Shown: positions 7,175 through 15,142 of the stretch, in pieces
Layout: every line of letters starts with the position of its first letter
Position numbering within the stretch: position 1 is the first letter of the stretch
Assembly (NCBI GenBank): GCA_051883555.1
Contig: JBJETY010000071.1
Span: 1-26,108 of the forward strand
DNA: 26,108 bases
Direction: 5' to 3'
From: CAG-917 sp051883555
GTDB lineage: Bacteria > Bacillota > Clostridia > Christensenellales > CAG-917
Made by a program: the position numbers and the translations under genes
Notes under the pieces: generated by a model
What the model was told of the DNA's origin: nothing
Databases searched by the model: none
Seen by the model: the letters and a program-made list of their open reading frames with translations, nothing else

Positions 7175-8323
7175 TCAAACGAAATCGATAATTTTTATGC
7201 CGTTACGGTTTTCCGCTTCGAGCAACACGTTGCGTTTAATTTCAAGCGGCGACATATCGGGATACTTTTGTTTTAACAAGCAGCAAGCCCCTGCGACGTA
7301 AGGCGCGCTCACGCTCGTACCGCTCATTTTTACGTATCCGTTTTCTCCAAGTCCTATCACTTTTACGCCTTTTGCATAGACGTCGGGTTTTACGTTCCCT
7401 TTTAACACACCTCTCGACGTAAAATCCGCCACGTCGAATTTATCGTCTACCGCGCCTACGGACAATACGTACGGACTGACGGCAGGCGATTTCAAATTTC
7501 CGTCACCGCTGTTGCCGGAAGCCACGACTACGCAAATACCGTTTTTCACCAATGCTTCCGCTCCTAAAATCAGCGGATCTTTATCGACGGGATCGGCGCC
7601 AAAAGACATACAAACGACTTTTACGTTGTATCTGTCTTTATTGTCCAATATCCATTGCATACCCTCAAGAATTTTAAACGCTCCTGCCGAACCGTTTGCG
7701 CTTATTGCTTTGACGGATATTAAATCGGCTCTCGGGGCGACTCCCATCACCTTTTTTGCAGACATTATTCCGCTTCCCAAAGCAACGCCGCTTACAAACG
7801 TTCCGTGTCCGTTGTCGTCGTATGGCTCTTCATTTCCGTTTACAAGGTCTTTAAAAAACGTAAGTCTGCATCTCGGCAACCATAAATCCAAATGCGGATT
7901 TACTCCCGTATCCAATACGCAAAGCCCCACTCCTTTTCCGTCAAGACCTTTTGCCACGGTCAGACTTTGACCGCTTACCGTGGTATTGATTGAAACTCGC
8001 CTGCTTAAATCGTTGATCCTTTTAATTCTGGCATTGACTAACGCCTTATCAAGACTTAAACTTTCGACGTCGCCTACCACAAGAGTGGTTGCACGGCTTT
8101 CGGAAGCAATGTAGTCTATTCGGTCAGACAAACTTAAAGTTATTGCTTCGGTAAAATTCAACTCTACGCCCAAAGCGCCAATTATGGGAAACCTTTTCAC
8201 GTCGTTGAAGCGCGCCAAAGCGTACGCCATATCCTTGTCGGACCTGACGTAAACCAATGCGGGAATTTTTTTACCCTCTCTGAGATTCTTCAATAAATCA
8301 TAATGCAGTTTCTTTTCGATCAT
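7175..8323 (-). CDS. Intracellular subtilisin-like serine protease (peptidase S8)
   Basis: 382 residues with the complete S8 triad: Asp138 (VCVLDTGVNPH), His173 (DNGHGTFVSG) and Ser337 (SGTSVSAPYVAG), plus the oxyanion Asn271 (ASGNSGDGN). There is no signal peptide, membrane segment or cell-wall anchor, so it should act in the cytoplasm like Bacillus AprX or ISP. About 125 residues before the catalytic Asp, including VYVRSDKDMAYALARF and IGALGVELNF, look like a fused inhibitor-type pro-region. The ATG overlaps the stop of the preceding gene (ATGA, 8320-8323) and has no ribosome site of its own, indicating translational coupling. Substrate unknown. Confidence 0.93.
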   Translation of the reverse strand: MIEKKLHYDLLKNLREGKKIPALVYVRSDKDMAYALARFNDVKRFPIIGALGVELNFTEAITLSLSDRIDYIASESRATTLVVGDVESLSLDKALVNARIKRINDLSRRVSINTTVSGQSLTVAKGLDGKGVGLCVLDTGVNPHLDLWLPRCRLTFFKDLVNGNEEPYDDNGHGTFVSGVALGSGIMSAKKVMGVAPRADLISVKAISANGSAGAFKILEGMQWILDNKDRYNVKVVCMSFGADPVDKDPLILGAEALVKNGICVVVASGNSGDGNLKSPAVSPYVLSVGAVDDKFDVADFTSRGVLKGNVKPDVYAKGVKVIGLGENGYVKMSGTSVSAPYVAGACCLLKQKYPDMSPLEIKRNVLLEAENRNGIKIIDFV

Positions 8324-8697
8324 TTTAACATATCAATCAAACCACGCATTTTGGCGAGCTGGTCAGGCGTTAAAAACTCTTTCGCCTTTTGAAAAGCTTC
8401 TTCTAATTCATTTGCGTTAAACTTTCCTTCCCCTTTAAGTCTTGACGCTTCGCCGAGCATTGCGTTCATCAAATCCTTTTCCGACTTTCCTTTCAATCCG
8501 TCGATTTTATTTTTTATCTCTTCCGCCCCGATTCCGCCCGAACCTACGTCGGAATTTTGTCTATTAAACGTGCCGTTGCCATAGTGCGTTCCACAACCTT
8601 TGCCGTTATCGCCCGTCCGCTTACCGTCGTTTACGCCACCGTTTTTAGCCGCGCCTTTTACGTCGGCTTTCATATTAGAAAAACTTCTGAAATCCAT
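8320..8697 (-). CDS. Small unknown protein coupled to the intracellular subtilisin
   Basis: I do not recognise this 125-residue protein. The first half is hydrophilic and low in complexity, rich in Gly, Asn, Asp and Lys, with Cys and His in GKGCGTHYGNG. The second half (about 65-125) is predicted to be helical and charged (LKGKSEKDLMNAML, ELEEAFQKAKEFLTPDQLAKMRGLIDMLK). There is no signal peptide or membrane segment. The start is set at 8697 because a GGAGG site lies just 5' of this ATG; an in-frame GTG at 8712 would lie upstream of that site. It overlaps the S8 protease by 4 bases, so it may be a substrate, chaperone or inhibitor of the protease; this is conjecture from position. Confidence 0.75.
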   Translation of the reverse strand: MDFRSFSNMKADVKGAAKNGGVNDGKRTGDNGKGCGTHYGNGTFNRQNSDVGSGGIGAEEIKNKIDGLKGKSEKDLMNAMLGEASRLKGEGKFNANELEEAFQKAKEFLTPDQLAKMRGLIDMLK

Positions 8698-8719
8698 ATA
8701 TCCTCCGAACACTATTTAG

Positions 8720-8737
8720 TATATGCTTGCATATAAT
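8720..8737. promoter_or_regulatory. Palindrome overlapping the divergent promoter of the small unknown genes
   Basis: TATATGC (8720-8726) and GCATATA (8729-8735) form a perfect 7-bp inverted repeat with a 2-base centre. A plus-strand TATAAT (8732-8737) and a minus-strand TATACT (8723-8718) overlap it on either side, so one protein bound here could control both directions. Neither has a clear -35, so an activator or a chance match are both possible. Confidence 0.4.
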
Positions 8738-8757
8738 ATAGCGTTACGGAGGAATTT

Positions 8758-9201
8758 ATGAATCAGATGCTTATTGCGCTACTGAGCAGTATGCTTTCTT
8801 CTAAAGGAGACGGAATGGACTTTTCAAAATTGTTGGGCGCTATGTCAAACAACAATGAAAACGGAGATAAGATGAGTATGCTGATAAATCTGCTTCCTCA
8901 GATTATGAGTGCCGCAAAACCAATGCGTAAAGAAGATAAATATTTAAAAGAAGCGGAAACTATGTACGGCACGACCGATACGCGACGTGAAAATTTCAAT
9001 CAAAATACACAAAACGCAAATGCGCACAATTCCGACCGTTGCGGCAGTCAAAGCCAATACGAAAATTGCAAAAACGACAGTTTAAACGGAAACGGCGGTC
9101 GCGGCGAATCCGTGAATACTTCGTTTGAAGAAATAAAAGGCTTTTCGACAAACGAAGTAAACAGCGCACTTTATGCCCTTATGAATTGCAACCGCTCGTA
9201 A
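8758..9201 (+). CDS. Small unknown protein divergent from the subtilisin operon
   Basis: An unrecognised protein of 147 residues. Residues 1-60 are helical with methionine-rich amphipathic stretches (MLIALLSSMLSS, MSMLINLLPQIMSAAKP). Residues 75-120 are low-complexity Asn/Gln/Ser/Gly with two cysteines. The C-terminus (SFEEIKGFSTNEVNSALYALMNC) is again ordered. No signal peptide is evident. GGAGG lies 5 bases before the ATG, supporting expression. Its arrangement of ordered ends around a disordered, Asn-rich middle is loosely like the gene across the shared promoter, but I see no clear sequence similarity. A sporulation-type protein is one possibility and cannot be supported further. Confidence 0.7.
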   Translation: MNQMLIALLSSMLSSKGDGMDFSKLLGAMSNNNENGDKMSMLINLLPQIMSAAKPMRKEDKYLKEAETMYGTTDTRRENFNQNTQNANAHNSDRCGSQSQYENCKNDSLNGNGGRGESVNTSFEEIKGFSTNEVNSALYALMNCNRS

Positions 9202-9398
9202 TAACTAAAAATAAATTTATCGATTAACGTAAATACATAAATTCATTCGAAAAGCTATTCAATCCGCCGCTATCAAACATAAATATAAGAGAATATTAGG
9301 CAAAATTTCTCTTTTTCTTATTATGTAAATTCCTCGCATTGAATCTTAGCTCTAAAAAAAACCTTTTTTGCCTTTAAAACCAACCTTTAAAACAATAA
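9202..9398. other. AT-rich intergenic DNA
   Basis: This stretch lies between the small unknown gene and the glyA terminator. No open frame with a ribosome site and no hairpin terminator for the plus-strand gene is evident. A short imperfect repeat CCTTTAAAAC occurs twice near its right end (about 9371-9393). Confidence 0.5.
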
Positions 9399-9426
9399 AA
9401 AACAGCGGTAATTCAACCGCTGTTTT
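9399..9426 (-). terminator. Terminator of trxA-glyA
   Basis: An 11-bp stem pairs AAAACAGCGGT (9399-9409) with ACCGCTGTTTT (9416-9426) around a 6-base loop. On the minus strand it is followed by a long T-rich tract, and it lies 73 bases beyond the glyA stop. It might also act weakly on the plus strand. Confidence 0.8.
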
Positions 9427-9439
9427 AAACAAATTATTC

Positions 9440-9488
9440 TGCGCATTTTTTAATTACGCATTTATAAAACTAATTGCGCATTTTTTAA
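9440..9488. repeat. Direct repeats between glyA and its terminator
   Basis: TGCGCATTTTTTAA occurs at 9440-9453 and 9475-9488, with a degenerate third copy (TTACGCATTTATAA) between them. The copies lie in the 3' untranslated part of the glyA transcript. Confidence 0.7.
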
Positions 9489-9499
9489 AAAACTTAAAT

Positions 9500-10753
9500 C
9501 TATTTTTCGACGTCCTTGTCGTAAATAGGATAAGTTTTGCAAAGTTCGAGAACTTTTGCTTTTACGCCGTCGATTGCCCCTTCTCTGTTTTCGATAACGT
9601 CGGCAATCATATTTCCGATTGCAACCATTTCGTTTTCTTTCATTCCGCGAGTCGTCACGGCAGGCGTACCGATTCTTATTCCGCTTGTTACAAACGGCTT
9701 TTCAGGGTCGTTTGGAATAGCGTTTTTATTTACCGTTATTCTTGCCGCGTCAAGAAGATGTTCGAGTTCTTTACCCGTAACACCCGTACCGACAAGATTT
9801 AAAAGCATAAGATGATTGTCTGTTCCTCCCGAAACGAGTTTAATTCCTCTGCTTAAAAGCGTTTCGCTGAGCTTTTTGGCATTGAGAACGATTTGCTTTT
9901 GATAATCTTTGAAATCATCGCTGAGAGCCTCTTTAAACGCTATGGCTTTTGCGGCTATAACGTGCATCAAAGGACCGCCCTGGCTACCCGGGAAAATAGA
10001 TTTGTCAATCTGGGCTGCATACTGCTCTTTGCACATAATCATACCGCCGCGAGGACCTCTGAGCGTTTTATGCGTAGTCGTCGTCACGAAATCGGCATAA
10101 GGTATCGGGCTTTCGTGAAGACCTGCTACGACAAGACCTGCAATATGAGCTATGTCAACCATAAAATAGCAACCGACTTCATCGGCTATTTCTTTAAACT
10201 TTTTAAAATCTATTTTTCTAGGATATGCGCTTGCTCCCGCAACTAACATTTGCGGTTTGCATTCTTTTGCAATTTTAAGTACGTTGTCATAATCGATATA
10301 ACCGGTTTCAGGGTCAACTCCGTAAGTTACGGAATTAAAAACTTTACCGCTAAGATTGACTTTTGCTCCGTGAGTCAAGTGACCGCCGTCTGCAAGCGAC
10401 ATGCCTAAGATGGTGTCGCCCGGTTTCAACATGGCGTAATAAACTCCGAAGTTTGCATTTGAACCGCTGTGAGGTTGCACGTTTACGTGGTCGGCGCCGA
10501 AGAGCTTTTTCGCTCTTTCGATGGCAAGTTTTTCGGCAATATCTACGTATTCGCAGCCGCCGTAATATCTCTTGTCGGGATATCCTTCGGCATATTTATT
10601 CGTAAAGAACGTGCCCGCTGCCGCCATTACCGCAGGCGAAACGATATTTTCAGACGCAATAAGTTCGATATTGTTCTGCTGGCGTTCAAGTTCTAAAAGC
10701 ATTGCTTCATAGATTTCCGGGTCAACCCCTTTAATTGTCTTTAAATCTACCAT
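9500..10753 (-). CDS. glyA: Serine hydroxymethyltransferase
   Basis: Cytoplasmic PLP enzyme interconverting serine and glycine while loading tetrahydrofolate with a one-carbon unit, the supply of 5,10-methylenetetrahydrofolate that TrmFO in this window also uses. At 417 residues it is the normal length. The N-terminus reads ELIASENIVSP, the PLP lysine is Lys229 in VTTTTHKTLRGPRGG, and YPDKRYYGGCEYVD and the histidine-rich HLTHGAKVN segment are conserved. GAGG lies 6 bases before the ATG. trxA ends 9 bases upstream, so the two form an operon; the terminator at 9399-9426 closes it. Confidence 0.98.
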   Translation of the reverse strand: MVDLKTIKGVDPEIYEAMLLELERQQNNIELIASENIVSPAVMAAAGTFFTNKYAEGYPDKRYYGGCEYVDIAEKLAIERAKKLFGADHVNVQPHSGSNANFGVYYAMLKPGDTILGMSLADGGHLTHGAKVNLSGKVFNSVTYGVDPETGYIDYDNVLKIAKECKPQMLVAGASAYPRKIDFKKFKEIADEVGCYFMVDIAHIAGLVVAGLHESPIPYADFVTTTTHKTLRGPRGGMIMCKEQYAAQIDKSIFPGSQGGPLMHVIAAKAIAFKEALSDDFKDYQKQIVLNAKKLSETLLSRGIKLVSGGTDNHLMLLNLVGTGVTGKELEHLLDAARITVNKNAIPNDPEKPFVTSGIRIGTPAVTTRGMKENEMVAIGNMIADVIENREGAIDGVKAKVLELCKTYPIYDKDVEK

Positions 10754-10762
10754 CTTAAACCT

Positions 10763-11077
10763 CTACATTTGTTTCGTTATAGCGGCTTCAATCTGAGCTT
10801 TACTTCTCGGGCCAACCATTTTTTCAGCAATTTCACCGTCTTTAAAGATAATCATAGTAGGAATAGACATAATACCGAATTTCTCTGCAAGTTCTGCACA
10901 TTCATCAACGTTTACTTTTCCGACTACGGCTTTACCTTGAAATTCTTCAGCGACTTCGTCGATTATAGGAGCAATCATCTTGCACGGTCCGCACCAAGTT
11001 GCCCAAAAATCGACCAAGACAACGGAATTGTCTTTAATCGTTTCTTCAAAATTGCTACTCGTAATTGTTAAACTCAT
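10763..11077 (-). CDS. trxA: Thioredoxin
   Basis: A 104-residue cytoplasmic disulfide reductase with the classical active site FWATWCGPCKMIAP, the buried Asp-containing VVLVDFWA strand and the cis-proline loop SIPTMIIF. It supplies electrons to ribonucleotide reductase, peroxidases and other enzymes. A strong AAGGAGAAG ribosome site precedes the ATG. A perfect 7-bp inverted repeat lies just upstream in the leader (11096-11111). It is the first gene of the trxA-glyA pair; no thioredoxin reductase is in the window. Confidence 0.98.
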   Translation of the reverse strand: MSLTITSSNFEETIKDNSVVLVDFWATWCGPCKMIAPIIDEVAEEFQGKAVVGKVNVDECAELAEKFGIMSIPTMIIFKDGEIAEKMVGPRSKAQIEAAITKQM

Positions 11078-11095
11078 ATACTTCTCCTTCTATTT

Positions 11096-11111
11096 CAACG
11101 ATAAATCGTTG
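11096..11111. promoter_or_regulatory. Palindrome in the trxA leader
   Basis: CAACGAT (11096-11102) and ATCGTTG (11105-11111) pair perfectly around AA, ending 5 bases upstream of the trxA ribosome binding site. It could be a transcript hairpin or an operator; the sequence does not decide which. Confidence 0.4.
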
Positions 11112-11243
11112 TTGTACTTTGTATTATGTTGCTAATAAGTATTTTAACCGACATTTACAAATATATTATATTTATTCTAACAGTTTTTTATCGAAGTGTC
11201 TTATATTTGAACGATAAAAATAAAATTTATACAGCCGACCGAT

Positions 11244-11271
11244 AAAATTATCTATCGTCCGATAGAATTTT
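11244..11271 (-). terminator. Possible terminator of the yifB-to-rseC operon
   Basis: A bulged stem pairs 11244-11257 with 11260-11271 (core TCTATCG / CGATAGA; AAAAT / ATTTT outer part with a 2-base bulge). It lies 78 bases beyond the stop of the RseC-like gene. Only a short U-run is available, so this is a weak candidate. Confidence 0.3.
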
Positions 11272-11280
11272 CTATATTTA

Positions 11281-11338
11281 AATTTAATTCCTTAGATAAT
11301 TTAAATTTAATTCCTTGGATAAATTTAATTCCTTGGAC
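11281..11338. repeat. Three tandem copies of a 17-bp repeat
   Basis: AATTTAATTCCTTRGAY occurs at 11281-11297, 11304-11320 and 11322-11338, differing at two positions. It lies immediately downstream of the RseC-like gene, between two minus-strand genes. No function can be assigned. Confidence 0.75.
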
Positions 11339-11348
11339 TTTAAATTTA

Positions 11349-11927
11349 TTACGCTTCCGACTCTCCGTCGTTTGCAGAGTTATCTCCAACAGCGTCTTCG
11401 GCAATACTGTCGCCTACATTGCCTACGCCCTCTTCTCCGTCGAAATCTTCCGCTTCAATCTCACTTTCGGCGTCGGAAGAATTGTCGTCGGACGCCAACG
11501 TTGTAGTTATAGTCGTGAATTTTTCTTCTTCTAAAGGTACTGAAACCATCTTCGGCGTAAAGCCTTTCTTATTTTTTAAAACTTTATCTAATGCGATTGC
11601 GATTCCGAATCCGATTATAAGTCCGATAAAAGCAAATATTACTTGCCATAACTCGCTTAACAGAGTTCCGAGCCCTATTCCTACGCCGGTTAGAGCAAGC
11701 GGAATCATATAAACAATCGCTGCCGCCGTAACCACGTAACGCTGTCCCATTTCAACTGCTACGTAATCTCCGACCGAAAGGTTCAAAGTGTTTTTTACGA
11801 CGATTTGCACTTTCATAGGGTCTTTGACTACGGCGCACATATGGCATCTGTCGCAAGCGCTCTTCCTGTCGAATTGCACGGTTGCCTTATCGCCTTTAAT
11901 CTTTATGATTTTTCCTTTTTCAATCAT
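11349..11927 (-). CDS. RseC/MucC-family (SoxR-reducing system) membrane protein
   Basis: 192 residues. Residues 1-60 form a small beta domain with a cysteine cluster Cys25-x2-Cys28-x2-Cys31 (ACDRCHMC) typical of RseC-like proteins. Two membrane helices follow at about 66-86 and 92-112. The C-terminal 60 residues are very acidic and low in complexity (Glu, Asp, Ser, Gly), which is unusual for the family. In other bacteria RseC relatives work with Rnf-type complexes in reducing SoxR or in envelope stress. No rnf gene is present here, so the role is unclear. Its ATG overlaps the hisS stop by 4 bases, so it is the last gene of the long cluster. Confidence 0.82.
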   Translation of the reverse strand: MIEKGKIIKIKGDKATVQFDRKSACDRCHMCAVVKDPMKVQIVVKNTLNLSVGDYVAVEMGQRYVVTAAAIVYMIPLALTGVGIGLGTLLSELWQVIFAFIGLIIGFGIAIALDKVLKNKKGFTPKMVSVPLEEEKFTTITTTLASDDNSSDAESEIEAEDFDGEEGVGNVGDSIAEDAVGDNSANDGESEA

Positions 11928-13159
11928 AGACTTTCTATATCCGTTTCCGTTTCTTCGCCCGTCTGCATATTCTTAATGCGAACTTTTTTAGAAGCGATTT
12001 CATCGTCGCCAATTACGATGACCGATTTCGCTTCGATTTTATTTGCATATTTCATCTGTGCTTTGACGCTTTTATTCATCAAATCGAATTCGACGGACTT
12101 GCCTTTTGCTCTTAATTTTGCAGCAAGTTTAAGATTGAATTCAAGCGCTTTTTCACCTATCGAAGCAAGATAAAAATCAACGGTTTCTTTTAATTCGTCG
12201 CTGAGCAACGATTGATTTTCCAAAACGATGAGCAATCTTTCAAGTCCCATTCCAAAGCCTACGGCCGGCGTAGGTTTGCCTCCGACTTCTTCGACAAGTT
12301 TATCGTATCTTCCTCCGCCGCATACCGTGCCTTGAGCGCCGATTGCGTTTGAAATAAATTCGAAAACGGTTTTCGTATAATAATCGAGTCCCCTGACTAT
12401 CTGCGGATTTACCTTATATTCGATTCCTATTGCGTCCAATCCCGCTTTGAGTCCTTCAAAATGCGCTTTACAGTCGTCGCAAAGAAAATCTATGACTTTA
12501 GGTGCTTGCGCCGTTATCTCTTTGCATTTTTCCTCTTTGCAATCGAGAATCCTGAGCGGATTCTTTTCGAAACGGCTTTGACATTCTTTACACATTTCGC
12601 CAAGTCTTTCGCCGAGATATTTCTTTAATGCCGCATTATATTCGGCTCTGCACGTAGCGCAACCGATACTGTTTATGTTAAGCGTCAAATCCTTAAGTCC
12701 GAGTTTGTCAAAAAGAGATTTTGCAAGCGAAATAACTTCAACGTCCGCCAAAGGCGATTCCGCACCGTAAAGTTCTACGCCGAATTGATGATGCTCTCTG
12801 AGCCTTCCCGCCTGCGGTCTTTCATATCTGAATACGGGAGTAATGTAATACATCTTATAAGGCAAAGTGCCGTTTTGTTGTACGCCGCCGACAAAAGCTC
12901 TTGCAACGCCTGCCGTGCCTTCCGGTTTAAGAGTTATCGAACGATTGCCCTTGTCTAAAAAGGTGTACATCTCCTTAGTCACGATATCGGTCGTTTCTCC
13001 TACGCCTCTCAAAAAAAGCTCGGTGTGTTCGAAAACGGGTGTTCTGATTTCCTTAAAGCCGAAACCGTCCGCCACTTCCTTTGCCGTTTTTTCTACGTAA
13101 TGCCACTTATATGCGTCTTCACAAAGCATGTCCTTTGTGCCTTTTGGAATTGTATACAT
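11924..13159 (-). CDS. hisS: Histidyl-tRNA synthetase
   Basis: Class II aminoacyl-tRNA synthetase charging tRNA-His. At 411 residues it is the usual length. The opening is PKGTKDML. Motif 2 is FRYERPQAGRLREHHQFG, the histidine signature is RGLDYYTKTVFEF, and motif 3 is GFGMGLERLL. The C-terminal anticodon-binding domain is at about 325-411. Between motif 2 and the histidine signature is a cysteine-rich insertion (CATC, CKEC, CKEEKC, CDDC) resembling those in some Firmicutes enzymes. It starts 12 bases after hslU and overlaps the RseC-like gene by 4 bases. Placement behind hslVU suggests co-transcription with the protease, not with aspS as in Bacillus. Confidence 0.97.
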   Translation of the reverse strand: MYTIPKGTKDMLCEDAYKWHYVEKTAKEVADGFGFKEIRTPVFEHTELFLRGVGETTDIVTKEMYTFLDKGNRSITLKPEGTAGVARAFVGGVQQNGTLPYKMYYITPVFRYERPQAGRLREHHQFGVELYGAESPLADVEVISLAKSLFDKLGLKDLTLNINSIGCATCRAEYNAALKKYLGERLGEMCKECQSRFEKNPLRILDCKEEKCKEITAQAPKVIDFLCDDCKAHFEGLKAGLDAIGIEYKVNPQIVRGLDYYTKTVFEFISNAIGAQGTVCGGGRYDKLVEEVGGKPTPAVGFGMGLERLLIVLENQSLLSDELKETVDFYLASIGEKALEFNLKLAAKLRAKGKSVEFDLMNKSVKAQMKYANKIEAKSVIVIGDDEIASKKVRIKNMQTGEETETDIESL

Positions 13160-13171
13160 GATTTTCTCCGA

Positions 13172-14482
13172 TTATAAAATATATTTCTTCAAATTTGAAC
13201 CTTTAAGCGTTTTTGACAAATGTTCTTTGACGTATGTTTCATCGATATCGATTTTCTTCTGCACGTTGTCGTCCGCTTCGTAAAGAATATCCTGCAAAAG
13301 AGCTTCGAGAACGGAATGCAATCTTCTTGCACCGAGATTTTCGCTCGTTTCGTTTTCAAGGAAAGCGGCTCTTGCAATTTCTTTTATCGCTTCGTTGCTG
13401 AAATTAAGTTCAACGCCGTCAACCTTTAAAAGTTCTTTATATTGCTTTAATACGGCATTGTCCGGCTCTGTAAGAATTTTTACAAAATCTTCTTCCGACA
13501 AATTGTCAAGTTCGACTTTAATCGGAAAACGTCCCTGAAGTTCGGGAATAAGGTCCTGCATTCTGGAAACGTGGAAAGCACCAGCAGCAATAAAAAGCAT
13601 AAAGTCCGTTCTGATTGAGCCGTATTTCGTCTGAACGGTACATCCCTCGACAATCGGCAAAATGTCTCTTTGAACGCCTTCTCTGGATACGTCAGGTCCC
13701 TGTCCGCCGTTTCTTCCGGCAACTTTATCGATTTCATCGATAAACACTACCCCGTGCTGTTCCGCTCTTTGAATGGCTTCGCTGTTGATATTGTCGGTAT
13801 CCACCATTTTTTCGGCTTCGAGATTTTTTATGATGTCGAGAGCCTGTTTAACGTTAAGCTTTCTCTTTTTCTTCTGTTGCGGAAACATACCGCCGAAAAT
13901 ATCGCCGATGTTGATGCCTTCCTGTCCCGGAGCAATCTGAATAGCTTTCGGCTGTTGCGGCAATTCCACTTCGACGACTATTCCGTCAAGATTGCCTGCC
14001 TTTAATTCCTGCAAAATTTCCGCTTTAAGTTCCGCTTCGCTTTTGCTACCTGCGTCGGCGGCTTTTTTGCGCATAGGTAAAATGACGTTAGCAATTTTCT
14101 CTTCCGCGATTTCCGTGGCTTTCGGCATTACTTCCTTAAATTTTTCGTCCTTTACCATTCTTATCGACACTTCGACAAGGTCGCGTATAATCGATTCGAC
14201 GTCGCGTCCGACGTAACCTACTTCGGTAAATTTCGTCGCTTCGACTTTTACGAAAGGCGCTTTTACGATTTTTGCAAGACGTCTTGCTATTTCCGTTTTT
14301 CCGACGCCCGTAGGTCCTTTCATAATAATGTTTTTCGGAGTGATTTCTTCACGCATTTCTTCGCTAAGTTTACTGCGACGGTAACGGTTGCGAAGAGCGA
14401 TTGCAACGGCAACCTTAGCTTCGTGCTGACCTATTATATATCTGTCTAATTCTTCAACAATTTTTTTTGGCGTAAGTTCCAT
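13172..14482 (-). CDS. hslU: HslU, ATPase subunit of the HslUV protease
   Basis: AAA+ unfoldase that feeds proteins into the HslV peptidase. 436 residues from the chosen start. Walker A is GPTGVGKT (56-63), the pore loop is GYVGRD (89-94), the I-domain spans about 105-230, Walker B is FIDEID (247-252), and the C-terminal KKYIL tail docks into HslV. The ATG at 14482 is chosen because GAGG lies 6 bases before it; an in-frame TTG at 14494 overlaps that site. It is 118 bases downstream of hslV, a wider gap than elsewhere in the cluster. Confidence 0.97.
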   Translation of the reverse strand: MELTPKKIVEELDRYIIGQHEAKVAVAIALRNRYRRSKLSEEMREEITPKNIIMKGPTGVGKTEIARRLAKIVKAPFVKVEATKFTEVGYVGRDVESIIRDLVEVSIRMVKDEKFKEVMPKATEIAEEKIANVILPMRKKAADAGSKSEAELKAEILQELKAGNLDGIVVEVELPQQPKAIQIAPGQEGINIGDIFGGMFPQQKKKRKLNVKQALDIIKNLEAEKMVDTDNINSEAIQRAEQHGVVFIDEIDKVAGRNGGQGPDVSREGVQRDILPIVEGCTVQTKYGSIRTDFMLFIAAGAFHVSRMQDLIPELQGRFPIKVELDNLSEEDFVKILTEPDNAVLKQYKELLKVDGVELNFSNEAIKEIARAAFLENETSENLGARRLHSVLEALLQDILYEADDNVQKKIDIDETYVKEHLSKTLKGSNLKKYIL

Positions 14483-14537
14483 ATATAACCTCAAATTATT
14501 TCAACTATCCGTTGTATCGACTAATTAACCGTGAGAT

Positions 14538-14572
14538 AATTTAAATTCACCGTTTATACGCAATTTAAATTC
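14538..14572. repeat. 11-bp direct repeat between hslV and hslU
   Basis: AATTTAAATTC occurs at 14538-14548 and 14562-14572 in the 118-base gap between hslV and hslU. No clear terminator or promoter is visible in the gap. Confidence 0.5.
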
Positions 14573-14600
14573 AAAATTTCTACGCGGTAGATTGTCAATT

Positions 14601-15134
14601 TTAAACTATTTCGACCGTAATATGGTCGTTTGTAAACACACACAATTCGCTTGCTATAAGAAGCGACTGCTTTGCGATTTCATCGGCAGAAAGAGTAGTA
14701 TTCTTTGCAAGCGCTCTTGCAGCCGCCAACGCATAATTTCCGCCGCTGCCGATAGCGCATATTCCCGACTCAGGTTCGATAACTTCGCCCGTGCCGCTGA
14801 CTATCAAAAGGGTATCCTTATCCGCAACGATTAAAAGAGCTTCGAGCTTTCTTGCTACCTTGTCGTTTCTCCAAAGTTCGGCAAGCTCAACTGCAGAACG
14901 CATCAAATTTCCGCTGAATTTTTGAAGCATGCCTTCAAATTTTTCAGACAATGCAAAAGCGTCGGAAACGCTTCCTGCAAAACCGACGACAACTTTATCG
15001 TCGTATATTCTCTTAACTTTAACCGCATTACTCTTAAAGATGACGTTTTCGCCCATTGTGACTTGTCCGTCACCGGCTATAGCCGTCTTACCGTCACGTT
15101 TGACGGCACAAATCGTAGTTCCTCTGAATTCCAT
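14601..15134 (-). CDS. hslV: HslV, proteolytic subunit of the HslUV protease
   Basis: N-terminal-threonine peptidase of the proteasome-beta fold. 177 residues with the GTTICAVKRDGKTAIAGDGQVT opening split as GTTICAV and IAGDGQVT, then GFAGSVSDAFALSEKFE and the metal-site loop GSGGNYALAAARAL. The first threonine, Thr6, follows a five-residue MEFRG leader, so maturation needs removal of a short propeptide, as proposed for Bacillus CodW, and not just the initiator methionine as in E. coli. It begins 8 bases after trmFO ends. Confidence 0.97.
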   Translation of the reverse strand: MEFRGTTICAVKRDGKTAIAGDGQVTMGENVIFKSNAVKVKRIYDDKVVVGFAGSVSDAFALSEKFEGMLQKFSGNLMRSAVELAELWRNDKVARKLEALLIVADKDTLLIVSGTGEVIEPESGICAIGSGGNYALAAARALAKNTTLSADEIAKQSLLIASELCVFTNDHITVEIV

Positions 15135-15142
15135 ATAAACTC

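Noticed and set aside
8698..8712. GTG start at 8712 for the small gene next to the subtilisin
   Set aside because: The GGAGG site lies between this GTG and the ATG at 8697, so it serves the ATG. The predicted -10 at 8723-8718 would also place the transcript start near 8711.
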